NCBI GenBank assembly: GCA_024691305.1
Contig: JAILNS010000019.1
Location: 1-62,442, forward strand
DNA: 62,442 nucleotides
Direction of reading: 5' to 3'
DNA from: Lachnospiraceae bacterium
GTDB taxonomy: Bacteria > Bacillota > Clostridia > Lachnospirales > Lachnospiraceae
The notes under the pieces were generated by a model. It saw only the letters and a list, made by a program, of their open reading frames with translations. It ran no database searches and was not told the DNA's origin. The position numbers and the translations under genes were made by a program. Of the stretch, positions 38,147-46,462 are shown one piece after another (position 1 is the first letter of the stretch; each line of letters opens with the position of its first letter).

Positions 38147-38166
38147 GGTTTGCCTAAGGGTAAACC
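38147..38166 (+). other. Stem-loop between dnaK and dnaJ
   Basis: GGTTTGCC (38147-38154) pairs with GGTAAACC (38159-38166), one pair being G-T, around the loop TAAG. No T-run follows, so it is unlikely to be a terminator. It may be an RNA processing or stability element that sets unequal dnaK and dnaJ levels. Confidence 0.45.
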
Positions 38167-38221
38167 TACGCCGCGCTCGTGAAATACCTCGAGCAGGCTA
38201 TTGAGGAGTTAGAATATTAAC

Positions 38222-39379
38222 ATGGCAGACAAAAAAGATTACTACGAGGTACTCGGAGTAGATAAGAGCGCTGATGAAGCGACATTAAAAAAAGCATACA
38301 GAAGTTTGGCAAAACAGTGTCACCCGGATACACATCCGGGTGATGCAGACGCTGAGGCCAAATTCAAAGAATTATCCGAAGCATATGCTGTCCTTAGCGA
38401 TCCGGAAAAGAGAAGACAGTATGATCAGTTCGGTCATGCTGCTTTTGACGGATCTGCCGGCGGAGCGGGATTCGATTTCAGCGGTATGGATTTCACTGAT
38501 ATATTCAGCGATATATTCGGTGATTTCTTTGGCGGCGGAAGACGCAGCGCATCAAGAGGCAATGCCCCGATGAAGGGCGCCAATATAAGGACCAGCGTAA
38601 GGATCACATTCGAGGAAGCGGTATTTGGATGTGAGAAGGAACTTGATCTTACACTCAAGGATTCCTGCCCGAATTGCCACGGAAGCGGAGCCAAACCCGG
38701 TACCAATCCCGAAACATGTTCGAAATGCGGCGGAAAAGGCCAGGTTGTTTTTACTTCACAGTCATTTTTCGGAACGGTAAGAAATGTGCAGACCTGTCCT
38801 GACTGTAACGGTACGGGTAAGGTGATCAAGGACAAATGTCCGGACTGCCGGGGAACCGGATATATTGCTTCGCGAAAGAAGATAGAGGTTTCGATACCTG
38901 CCGGGATAGATGACGGTCAGTGTGTTCGCATAAGAGAAAAGGGAGAGCCCGGAATTAACGGCGGTCCAAGAGGCGATCTGCTCGTTGAAGTGGTGGTGTC
39001 CAGACATGCATTTTTGCAACGACAGGATACAAACCTGTATTCAACGGTTCCGATATCATATGCGATAGCTGCTCTTGGAGGCGAGATAATAATAGATACC
39101 ATAGACGGACGTGTGGCTTATGATGTTAAAGCCGGAACCCAGACAGACACAAGAGTAAGACTAAAGGGCAAAGGTGTTCCGTCACTCAGAAACAAAGACG
39201 TAAGGGGCGATCACTATGTGACCCTGGTTATACAGACACCCGAGAAACTCAGTCGGGAAGCCAAGGATCTGTTGAAGCGCTTTGACGAGATAACCGGTGA
39301 TTCGCTTGGTGCCGCGGCACGAGCTACCGGAACAGGCAATGGCGAAGGCAAGAAGAAAAAGGGGCGTAAGTGGGAGTGA
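38222..39379 (+). CDS. dnaJ: Chaperone DnaJ (Hsp40)
   Basis: DnaJ delivers clients to DnaK and stimulates its ATPase. Visible are the J-domain with [13 protein letters not shown] and the HPD triplet near residues 33-35, a Gly/Phe-rich linker ([22 protein letters not shown]), four CxxCxGxG zinc repeats ([32 protein letters not shown]) and the C-terminal peptide-binding domain. It is a full-length type A DnaJ of 385 residues. TGAGGAG lies before the ATG. prmA follows 51 bases later without a visible terminator. Confidence 0.99.
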   Translation: MADKKDYYEVLGVDKSADEATLKKAYRSLAKQCHPDTHPGDADAEAKFKELSEAYAVLSDPEKRRQYDQFGHAAFDGSAGGAGFDFSGMDFTDIFSDIFGDFFGGGRRSASRGNAPMKGANIRTSVRITFEEAVFGCEKELDLTLKDSCPNCHGSGAKPGTNPETCSKCGGKGQVVFTSQSFFGTVRNVQTCPDCNGTGKVIKDKCPDCRGTGYIASRKKIEVSIPAGIDDGQCVRIREKGEPGINGGPRGDLLVEVVVSRHAFLQRQDTNLYSTVPISYAIAALGGEIIIDTIDGRVAYDVKAGTQTDTRVRLKGKGVPSLRNKDVRGDHYVTLVIQTPEKLSREAKDLLKRFDEITGDSLGAAARATGTGNGEGKKKKGRKWE

Positions 39380-39430
39380 TCCCACAAACGCTTTCTTTTT
39401 GTATTAGGATTTATGAGTGGAGAATGAACT

Positions 39431-40420
39431 ATGAAATGGTTGAGTCTCAGGATCAAAACAACAACGGAAGCAGAAGATCTTATGATAGGGAGCCTGTATT
39501 TAAAGGGGCTTGAAGGGGCTCAGATAGAGGATCATATACCTCTTACCCCACTTGAAAAAGAGCAGATGTTTGTCGATATACTTCCGGATACGGAACCCGA
39601 TGACGGCACTGCATATCTTACTTTTTATCTTGAAATGAATCCGGACGGTACGGTTTTATTATCCGAAGTTAAGATGACTCCGCATGAAGTTGAAGAGATG
39701 GTCTTAAGTGAGCTGGAAGAACTAAAGGCGTTTGATATAGATCTCGGTGCATGCGAGCTTACCGTAAGTGAGACCGAGGATCTGGACTGGATCAATAACT
39801 GGAAGAAATATTTTCATCAGTTTACGATAGATGATCTTCTGGTCATTCCTTCATGGGAAGTTCCGGATGAGAAGGACAGCGGCAAAAAGATACTCCATAT
39901 AGATCCCGGAACGGCGTTCGGAACCGGGATGCATGAGACGACACAGCTTTGCATAAGACAGATGAAGAAATATCTGACCCCGGATACCAACCTGCTTGAT
40001 ATAGGGACGGGAAGCGGTATACTCGGTATTATCGCTCTTATGTACGGGGCAAAAAGCGTAGCTGCGACGGATCTTGATCCCTGTGCGGTACCGGCGGTTT
40101 CCGACAATCTTGAAAATAACGGGATCGATAAAGACAGATTTAAACTTGTCATCGGAAATATAATCGACGATAAACAGATTCAGGATTGGGCCGGATATGA
40201 GGCTTATGATATAGTAATGGCAAACATCCTGGCGGATGTTTTAGTCCCCCTTATGCCTGCGGCAGCCTCGGCACTTAAAAAGGATGGTGTAATGATAACA
40301 TCCGGCATTATAGAGGGTAAGGAAAAAATTGTTGCGGATGCGATGCGCAAAAACGGACTTGAGGTAATAGATATATCGAGTCAGGGTGAATGGCGCAGTG
40401 TGACGGGCAGAAAAAAATGA
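39431..40420 (+). CDS. prmA: Ribosomal protein L11 methyltransferase
   Basis: PrmA methylates several residues of ribosomal protein L11. It has the N-terminal recognition domain, LDWINNWKKYFHQF, DPGTAFGTGMHETTQLC, the SAM motif LLDIGTGSGILGI and the MANILADVLVP motif IV. The position after dnaJ and near rsmE matches the Bacillus dnaJ-yqeT-yqeU order. 329 residues is normal. AGAATGAACT before the ATG is a weak ribosome site. Confidence 0.95.
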   Translation: MKWLSLRIKTTTEAEDLMIGSLYLKGLEGAQIEDHIPLTPLEKEQMFVDILPDTEPDDGTAYLTFYLEMNPDGTVLLSEVKMTPHEVEEMVLSELEELKAFDIDLGACELTVSETEDLDWINNWKKYFHQFTIDDLLVIPSWEVPDEKDSGKKILHIDPGTAFGTGMHETTQLCIRQMKKYLTPDTNLLDIGTGSGILGIIALMYGAKSVAATDLDPCAVPAVSDNLENNGIDKDRFKLVIGNIIDDKQIQDWAGYEAYDIVMANILADVLVPLMPAAASALKKDGVMITSGIIEGKEKIVADAMRKNGLEVIDISSQGEWRSVTGRKK

Positions 40421-40446
40421 TATCATTCCCGTAAAGGGTTTTGTAT

Positions 40447-40974
40447 ATGAAGATTAATGTTTATGTCAGAATAGTTGCGGCGATCCTTGCCGTTGCCTGG
40501 ATGATGAGGATTTTTTCATACTCATCCGACAACGCAGATTCGTCCATGCAGGTAAGCAGGTCTTTTAGTTACGATCTTGTTAAATCAGCTAATGATATTC
40601 TTAAGATGGGCTGGGATGAAGACCGTGTATACGGTGTATCCAAAGCGATAGAAAAAACGGTACGAAAGACTGCTCATATGTGTGAGTATGCCGTACTTGG
40701 ATTTCTTACCGGTATAGCATGCGATGCGTGGAGATACTTAGGAACAAAGAGGTCCCCAAAATATATACGTACCGCGGTTGCTTTTTTGATCTGTCTGGTT
40801 TATGCTTGCTCGGATGAGTTCCACCAGACATTTGTCGATGGAAGAAGCGGAGAGATCAGAGATGTATGTATAGATATAAGCGGTGTGCTTATTGCACTAT
40901 TGCTTGGATGTGCAGTCGTTTTACTGATCGTAAAACATAAGGCAATGGCCGGACAGACAGGAAACAGTAAATGA
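40447..40974 (+). CDS. VanZ-like family membrane protein
   Basis: The 175-residue protein has about four helices and the VanZ motifs RKTAHMCEYAVLGFL (about residues 75-89) and DEFHQTFVDGRSGEIRDVCID. VanZ-like proteins are linked to glycopeptide resistance or envelope functions, but most members are uncharacterised. A TTG at 40441 is possible; the ATG at 40447 sits 8 bases after AAAGGG and was preferred. It interrupts the usual prmA-rsmE neighbourhood and overlaps rsmE by ATGA. Confidence 0.85.
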   Translation: MKINVYVRIVAAILAVAWMMRIFSYSSDNADSSMQVSRSFSYDLVKSANDILKMGWDEDRVYGVSKAIEKTVRKTAHMCEYAVLGFLTGIACDAWRYLGTKRSPKYIRTAVAFLICLVYACSDEFHQTFVDGRSGEIRDVCIDISGVLIALLLGCAVVLLIVKHKAMAGQTGNSK

Positions 40975-41717
40975 ATCAGTTTTTTATAGACACCGCATCT
41001 GTAAGCGGTAACAGGATATCGCTTACAGGAGGCAAACTTAATCATATAAAGAATGTTCTTCGTCTGCGCACAGGCGAAAAGGTTTCGCTTGTTACGGAAG
41101 ATACAGGGATCACATATACCTGCTCGATAGAAGAATACAGAGACGATACTGTGATATGTCTGATAGAGGATATGCAGTCCGAATCCAGAGAACTTCCTGT
41201 CAGAGTGGTTCTGTATCAGGGGTTGCCCAAGTCCGATAAGTTTGAATTTGTTATTCAAAAAGCCGTGGAGATGGGAGCAGTAAGAATAGTTCCGGTACAG
41301 ATGAAAAGATCTGTCGTAAAACTCACCAAGGAGAAGGCAGAGAAAAAAAGATCCCGCTGGCAGGCAATAGCGGACTATGCCGCATCTCAGAGTAAAAGAA
41401 GCATTAAGCCCGAGGTTGGAGAAGTTATTACTTTTGACGAAGCAATAAAGATCGCCGGGGCAGAGGGTGAAGTCATAATTCCGTATGAACTGGCCGAGGG
41501 TATGGAAGAAACAAGGCATATACTTAATGAACTTAAAGGTAAGAAGACCGAGACTGTTTCTGTTTTCATAGGTCCGGAGGGCGGATTTGATGAGACGGAA
41601 GTAAATCTTGCAAGGGAAGCAGGAGCTCACACAATAACCTTGGGCAGGAGGATACTTCGTACGGAAACCGCACCGATAGCGATCCTTGCCTGGCTTACCT
41701 ATATTTTTGAAGAATAA
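40971..41717 (+). CDS. rsmE: 16S rRNA (uracil-1498-N3)-methyltransferase
   Basis: RsmE methylates U1498 in the ribosomal decoding region. It is a SPOUT-fold protein: an N-terminal PUA-like part with LNHIKNVLRLRTGEKV, then VLYQGLPKSDKFEFVIQKAVEMG and the knot region IGPEGGFDETEV with TLGRRILRTETAPIA. The 248 residues are of normal length. Its ATG overlaps the VanZ-like stop. Order after prmA is as in Bacillus. Confidence 0.95.
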   Translation: MNQFFIDTASVSGNRISLTGGKLNHIKNVLRLRTGEKVSLVTEDTGITYTCSIEEYRDDTVICLIEDMQSESRELPVRVVLYQGLPKSDKFEFVIQKAVEMGAVRIVPVQMKRSVVKLTKEKAEKKRSRWQAIADYAASQSKRSIKPEVGEVITFDEAIKIAGAEGEVIIPYELAEGMEETRHILNELKGKKTETVSVFIGPEGGFDETEVNLAREAGAHTITLGRRILRTETAPIAILAWLTYIFEE

Positions 41718-41740
41718 TTATTGAAGAATAACCAAAGATC

Positions 41741-42958
41741 ATGAGAGAGATATATCTGGATAATTCAGCTACAACCAAACCGTTTCCCGAAGTGATAAGG
41801 GAAATGTCCAAAGTGATGGAAGAAACTTACGGTAATCCTTCGAGCATGCATATGCTTGGAGTTGAATCCGAAAGGTATCTGACCGAAGCTACGGGGATCA
41901 TTTCCTCTACACTTAAATGTAAGCCCTCGGAGATTATTTATACTTCGGGCGGAACGGAATCCGACAACACCGCACTTATCGGTGTCGCACATGCAAGGCG
42001 CCGTGCAGGTAAACATATTATCACGACCTCCATAGAGCATCCCGCTATTCTTGAAACATGTTCTTTTTTGGAAAAAGAAGGATTCGAGATAACCTATCTT
42101 GGTACGGATAAGTACGGCAGGATAAAAACAGATGAATTAAAGAACGCTGTGAGACCCGATACGATACTTGTATCCGTAATGCATACCAACAATGAGATAG
42201 GTGCGCTTGAACCCATAGAGGAGGCTTCGGGAATTGTAAAGGGTATAAATCCCGAGTGCATTTTCCATACCGATGCGGTACAGGGCTACGGCAAAGAAAC
42301 CATAATTCCCAAGAAGAACGGTATAGATATTATGTCGGTCAGCGCTCATAAACTGCACGGACCAAGAGGCATAGGATTTTTGTATATAAAAGATAAAACG
42401 AGGATAGATCCTATAATCTACGGCGGAGGACAGCAGCGCGGTATGCGGTCGGGAACCGAGAATGTTGCAGGAATTTACGGCATGGCGATCGCGGCAAAGA
42501 TGACATACAATGATCTTACGCAAGACAGGAAAAATTTGTATCTCTTGAAAAGATATTTTACCGAAGAACTGTTAAAGTTTGATGAGGTTTGTGTAAACGG
42601 TGTTAAGGCCGCTTATGAACCGGATAAAAATGAAAACTTAAATCCGGATGATGATTCCATGATGAAGGAAATGTACGGCGCTCCCCATATAATCAGTGCG
42701 TCTTTTGCGGGAGTAAGAAGTGAAGTACTCTTACATGCGCTGGAGGATAAGGGCATATATGTGTCAGCAGGAAGTGCATGTGCTTCCAACAGGCCTCATG
42801 TATCCGGGACACTTATGGCGATAGGCCTTGACCGGAAACTTTTGGATTCAACGATACGTTTCAGCACTTCGGTGCATACGACCAAGGAAGATATAGACTA
42901 TACACTGGAGGTGCTTAATGAGATAGTGCCTTCGCTCAGGAGGTTTACAAGACATTGA
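41741..42958 (+). CDS. Cysteine desulfurase (NifS/IscS family)
   Basis: This PLP enzyme takes sulfur from cysteine as a persulfide. It has YLDNSATTKPFPEV at the start, TSGGTESDNTAL, the Schiff-base Lys in SVSAHKLHGPRG and the catalytic Cys in SAGSACASNRPH, so it looks active. An insertion of acidic residues (about 288-308) precedes the C-terminal domain. It overlaps thiI by TTGA, so its sulfur is probably passed to ThiI for tRNA thiolation, as in Bacillus NifZ-ThiI; iscU/sufU is not nearby. Confidence 0.94.
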   Translation: MREIYLDNSATTKPFPEVIREMSKVMEETYGNPSSMHMLGVESERYLTEATGIISSTLKCKPSEIIYTSGGTESDNTALIGVAHARRRAGKHIITTSIEHPAILETCSFLEKEGFEITYLGTDKYGRIKTDELKNAVRPDTILVSVMHTNNEIGALEPIEEASGIVKGINPECIFHTDAVQGYGKETIIPKKNGIDIMSVSAHKLHGPRGIGFLYIKDKTRIDPIIYGGGQQRGMRSGTENVAGIYGMAIAAKMTYNDLTQDRKNLYLLKRYFTEELLKFDEVCVNGVKAAYEPDKNENLNPDDDSMMKEMYGAPHIISASFAGVRSEVLLHALEDKGIYVSAGSACASNRPHVSGTLMAIGLDRKLLDSTIRFSTSVHTTKEDIDYTLEVLNEIVPSLRRFTRH

Positions 42959-44136
42959 CTTATACATATCTGATCAAATATGCGGAGATCGCACTTAAGG
43001 GGAAGAACCGTCATATATTCGAAGAAGCGCTTGTTAAGCAGATAAGGCATGCACTGCGTCCTATAGACGGTGAATTTGAGGTACGACGTGCGCAGGGACG
43101 CATATACGTTGATGCATCGAAAGATGCGGATGATGATGAAGTAATAGATGCGTTAAAGCATGTCTTCGGTATAGTGGGAATATGTCCTGTGGAAAGCCTG
43201 GCTGATGATGACTTTGATGGTATATGTAAAGCAGCCGTAGAGCACATGGGCAGAAACTATCCCGACAGGGAAGGACTTACCTTTAAGGTTGAGTCGAGGC
43301 GTGCACGTAAGGATTATTTCAAAGATTCCATGGAGATAAATGCCGATGTCGGAGAAGCAATACTGGAGGCTTATCCCGAACTTAAGGTGGATGTGCATCA
43401 TCCCGATGTCAGCCTTTACATTGAGGTAAGAGAGACTATAAGCATCTATTCCAAAGTGATCCCCGGGCCGGGCGGTATGCCTGTCGGAACGAGCGGGAAG
43501 GCGATGTTATTGCTTTCCGGAGGGATAGATTCTCCTGTAGCGGGTTATATGATAGCCAAGCGCGGAGTCAAGATAGATGCCGTATATTTTCATGCACCTC
43601 CGTATACATCGGAAAGGGCCAAACAGAAGGTGGTAGATCTTGCGAGGATAGTTTCCGCATACACAGGACCTATATATCTGCATGTCATTAATTTCACGGA
43701 TATACAGATGTATATCTATCAGAAATGCCCTCACGATGAACTGACCATAATCATGCGCAGATTCATGATGCGTATTGCGCAGACCATAGCTGAGGAAACC
43801 GGAAGTATGGGGCTTGTTACGGGAGAGTCCATCGGTCAGGTAGCATCCCAGACCATGCAGAGTCTTGCCTGTACCGATGCGGTTTGTGAAATGCCTGTAT
43901 ACAGACCTCTTATAGGTTTTGATAAGAATGATATTGTGGATATATCCAAGAAAATAGAAACCTTTGAAACATCGATCCTGCCATATGAGGACTGCTGTAC
44001 GATATTTGTCGCAAAACATCCTGTTACCAAACCTAAGCTGGATATAATAGAAAGACATGAGCACAATCTGGATGAAGATATAGACAGACTGGTGAAGACG
44101 GCACTTGATACCGATGAAGTCATAATAGTTAAGTGA
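42955..44136 (+). CDS. thiI: tRNA 4-thiouridine synthetase ThiI
   Basis: ThiI activates tRNA U8 with ATP and adds sulfur to form s4U. The 393 residues include the ferredoxin-like/THUMP region at the N-terminus, the PP-loop SGGIDSPVAGYM (about 183-194), and GESIGQVASQTMQSL. There is no C-terminal rhodanese domain, as in Bacillus, where the partner desulfurase supplies sulfur; here it is the coupled upstream gene. The start is a TTG at 42955, within TTGA, preceded by AGGAGG 11 bases upstream; no better start was seen. Confidence 0.95.
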   Translation: MTYTYLIKYAEIALKGKNRHIFEEALVKQIRHALRPIDGEFEVRRAQGRIYVDASKDADDDEVIDALKHVFGIVGICPVESLADDDFDGICKAAVEHMGRNYPDREGLTFKVESRRARKDYFKDSMEINADVGEAILEAYPELKVDVHHPDVSLYIEVRETISIYSKVIPGPGGMPVGTSGKAMLLLSGGIDSPVAGYMIAKRGVKIDAVYFHAPPYTSERAKQKVVDLARIVSAYTGPIYLHVINFTDIQMYIYQKCPHDELTIIMRRFMMRIAQTIAEETGSMGLVTGESIGQVASQTMQSLACTDAVCEMPVYRPLIGFDKNDIVDISKKIETFETSILPYEDCCTIFVAKHPVTKPKLDIIERHEHNLDEDIDRLVKTALDTDEVIIVK

Positions 44137-44199
44137 TGAGTGGTATGAACGCCATAAACAGCCAAGACAGTTGTTTAAGATAAATTGCTGCAAAATAAA

Positions 44200-44227
44200 A
44201 AACAGGAGCACATGCTCCTGTTTCTTT
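44200..44227. terminator. Bidirectional terminator between thiI and HPr-like gene
   Basis: AAACAGGAGC (about 44200-44209) and GCTCCTGTTT (44214-44223) form a perfect stem with a 4-base loop. On the - strand it is followed by a long T-rich stretch, on the + strand by TTTCTTTGTTT; it can end transcripts from both sides. Confidence 0.8.
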
Positions 44228-44246
44228 GTTTCGATCTGAGTTCAGA

Positions 44247-44477
44247 TTAGATCATATAAGGCTTAAGTGCCTCGAGTACTGTGTCTACATTATCCTCTGC
44301 ATGGATGTTAAGATCTATAGGCTTTGAAAGATCCAATGAGAAGATACCCATAATAGACTTTGCATCGATAACATATCTGCCTGATACAAGATCAAAATCA
44401 TAATCAAACTTGGTAATGTCATTTACGAATGACTTAACCTTATCAATCGAATTCAAAGAAATCTGTACTGTTTTCAT
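44247..44477 (-). CDS. HPr-like protein without the phosphorylatable His (Crh-like)
   Basis: The 76-residue protein has the HPr fold signature in the second half: DAKSIMGIFSLDLS, with Ser41 at the place of HPr Ser46. The active-site loop GLHxRPA of HPr is replaced by NSIDKVKSFVND, so there is no His to take phosphate from enzyme I. This matches the logic of Crh in Bacillus (Ser only), though sequence is not close enough to name it. AAGGAGG lies 9 bases before the ATG. It is alone on the - strand, between terminator and divergent promoter. A regulatory rather than transport role is likely. Confidence 0.85.
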   Translation of the reverse strand: MKTVQISLNSIDKVKSFVNDITKFDYDFDLVSGRYVIDAKSIMGIFSLDLSKPIDLNIHAEDNVDTVLEALKPYMI

Positions 44478-44511
44478 TAGAAATTACCTCCTTCGTTACT
44501 AAAGCCTATGC

Positions 44512-44544
44512 TATAATACTAAAGGCTCGGAAACTAAAAGTCAA
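44512..44544. promoter_or_regulatory. Overlapping divergent promoters (HPr-like gene / mtaB)
   Basis: On the - strand TTGACT (44544-44539) and TAGTAT (44521-44516) are 17 bases apart, a good promoter for the HPr-like gene. On the + strand a perfect TATAAT (44512-44517) overlaps that -10 and could serve mtaB, though its -35 is weak. RNA polymerase could not use both at once. Confidence 0.5.
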
Positions 44545-44576
44545 TGAAAAACCCTACAAAAATAAAGCGTTAACGG

Positions 44577-45911
44577 ATGAAAACAGTAGCACTTAGAAGC
44601 CTTGGTTGTAAGGTAAACGCATACGAAACTGAAGGAATGCAACAAATTTTGAGTCAAAATGGCTATTTTATTGTGCCATTTGATACGTGTGCGGATATAT
44701 ATATCGTAAATACCTGTTCTGTGACCAACATTGCCGATCATAAGAGCAGACAGATGCTGCACAGGGCAAAACACCTTAATCCTAAGGCGGTTGTAGTCGC
44801 CTGCGGATGTTATGTCCAGACCGGATATGAGAATTTGGCTGCTGATCCGGCGATAGATATCATAGTCGGTAATAATGAAAAAAAGAACATAGCACAGATC
44901 CTTGAGGAATATTTTGAGCAAAATACGGCAGAATCTTCATCAAAGATCTCTCATGTACCGGATATGATGTCGGATCTCGAATACGAAGAGATGCATATCG
45001 GGGCTTATTCCGACAAGACCAGAGGCTTTGTGAAGATACAGGACGGATGCAACCGTTTTTGTACATACTGCGTGATACCTTATGCAAGAGGAAGGGTCAG
45101 GAGCAGGCTTAGGGAAGATGTAATAAAAGAAGTCTGCGGTATGGCCGGGGACGGGTGCAAAGAAGTAGTTTTAACAGGTATCCATGTAAGCTCATACGGA
45201 ACAGACAGGGGAGAGAGCGAACTTCTTACGCTTCTTAAGGAACTTCAGGCGATAGAAGGGATAGAACGCATCCGGTTAAGCAGTTTGGAACCGGGGATCA
45301 TAACCGAAGAATTTGCCGAAGGGATTGGAAATCTTTCGAAGGTATGTCCTCATTTTCATTTATCCATGCAAAGCGGTTCACTCGGTGTATTAAAGAGGAT
45401 GAACAGACATTATACACCCGATGAATTTTATGACAAAGTAAGCCTTCTAAGGAAAATATATGATAAGCCTGCCATAACCACCGATGTCATAGTGGGTTTT
45501 CCCGGTGAGACTGAAGGTGAGTTTGAAGAGACCAGGGCATTTATAGAGCGCGTAGGATTCTTTGAACTTCACGTATTTAAGTATTCAAGACGTGACGGGA
45601 CCAAGGCGGCTGTGATGCCGGGACAGATCCCCGAGAGAGAAAAAGCCCGCAGATCCGATGAACTGATCAGTCTGGGTAACCAACTTTCGCTTGAGTATAT
45701 GAACGCACATAAGGGTAAGAAGGTCAGACTTCTTACCGAGGAAACCAAGACTATTGAGGGAGAAACTTACCTTTTGGGACATATACCGGAATATATATGC
45801 GCGGGGATAAAAGATCCCGAAGGAAAGTATTCCGAAAATACTATGGTTACCGGAACGCTTGGGGAGGCTGTTAACGGTGAATTCATGCAGTTTATTCCCG
45901 ATGATATATGA
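44577..45911 (+). CDS. mtaB: tRNA t6A37 methylthiotransferase MtaB
   Basis: MtaB adds a methylthio group to t6A37 in tRNAs, giving ms2t6A. It is a radical-SAM methylthiotransferase: an N-terminal cluster site with GCKVNAYE, VNTCSVT and CGCY, then the radical-SAM CNRFCTYCVIP (Cx3Cx2C). The 444-residue length fits. It is the expected member of the dnaJ-prmA-rsmE-mtaB order but is displaced by four genes and a terminator, so it has its own promoter. The ribosome site is weak. Confidence 0.94.
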   Translation: MKTVALRSLGCKVNAYETEGMQQILSQNGYFIVPFDTCADIYIVNTCSVTNIADHKSRQMLHRAKHLNPKAVVVACGCYVQTGYENLAADPAIDIIVGNNEKKNIAQILEEYFEQNTAESSSKISHVPDMMSDLEYEEMHIGAYSDKTRGFVKIQDGCNRFCTYCVIPYARGRVRSRLREDVIKEVCGMAGDGCKEVVLTGIHVSSYGTDRGESELLTLLKELQAIEGIERIRLSSLEPGIITEEFAEGIGNLSKVCPHFHLSMQSGSLGVLKRMNRHYTPDEFYDKVSLLRKIYDKPAITTDVIVGFPGETEGEFEETRAFIERVGFFELHVFKYSRRDGTKAAVMPGQIPEREKARRSDELISLGNQLSLEYMNAHKGKKVRLLTEETKTIEGETYLLGHIPEYICAGIKDPEGKYSENTMVTGTLGEAVNGEFMQFIPDDI

Positions 45912-45929
45912 AGATTTGAGTGTCTGTAA

Positions 45930-45980
45930 TAGTGACATTCACTATTTATTTTGATACACTAAATATTGATACTTCAATAT
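45930..45980 (+). promoter_or_regulatory. Two palindromes, candidate MarR operators
   Basis: TAGTGA-CAT-TCACTA (45930-45944) and ATATTGA-TACT-TCAATAT (45963-45980) lie within 75 bases before the MarR-type gene. The heptamer TTGATAC also occurs twice (45951-45957 and 45966-45972), the first a plausible -35 (TTGATA). Such short inverted repeats are typical MarR-family sites, so the gene is probably autoregulated. Confidence 0.55.
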
Positions 45981-46000
45981 GTTCAAAGGTGTCAGACATC

Positions 46001-46438
46001 ATGGATGTACGTACTGCTATCAACCGGGTTCTGGTCAGATTGTTCAGAAGGATCAATTATCTTGAAGAAAAAGCAATCTGTACGGACAAATACAAAAATA
46101 TAACGCTTAATGAGATCCATGTCATCGAGGCTATCGGTGATGAGGGTGAGCGTAATATGACCTCGGTAGCCAAATCACTGGAGGTTACGACCGGAACCCT
46201 TACTATATCCGTCAATTCTCTGGTAAAAAAGGGAATGGTCAGCAGAGTAAGGTCAGAAGAGGACAGAAGGGTAGTCCTGGTAAGTCTTACAGAAGCGGGC
46301 CGTGAACTTAACAGACGTCATACACAGTTTCACGAAAAAATGATCGCCGAAATAACGGGAGATCTTAGCGAAGAGGAACAACATACGCTTGCACGTGCTC
46401 TTGATAAATTAAATGATTTCTTTTCGTCTTATGAATAA
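46001..46438 (+). CDS. MarR-family regulator, FabT-like
   Basis: The 145-residue winged-helix protein contains MDVRTAINRVLVRLFRRINYLEEKAI, the DNA-recognition helix region SVAKSLEVTTGTLTISVNSLVKKG and the wing RSEEDRRVVLVSLTEAG. The N-terminal sequence and DVRTAIN style recall FabT, the fatty-acid-synthesis repressor, but no fab genes are near. The upstream frame is open from 45920, but the ATG at 46001 with AAAGG before it is the better start. It precedes the FGGY kinase by 24 bases, so it may control the pentose operon instead. That link is inference. Confidence 0.8.
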   Translation: MDVRTAINRVLVRLFRRINYLEEKAICTDKYKNITLNEIHVIEAIGDEGERNMTSVAKSLEVTTGTLTISVNSLVKKGMVSRVRSEEDRRVVLVSLTEAGRELNRRHTQFHEKMIAEITGDLSEEEQHTLARALDKLNDFFSSYE

Positions 46439-46462
46439 TAAAATATCTAATGGAGGTTCAGA

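Noticed and set aside
40800..41630. Long - strand open frame of 276 codons under rsmE
   Set aside because: It lies opposite vanZ-like and rsmE, has no ribosome site and encodes a Phe/Tyr/Cys-rich product unlike any family I know.
45920..46000. Earlier start for the MarR-type gene
   Set aside because: The extra residues cover the palindromes and a likely promoter and have no family similarity.
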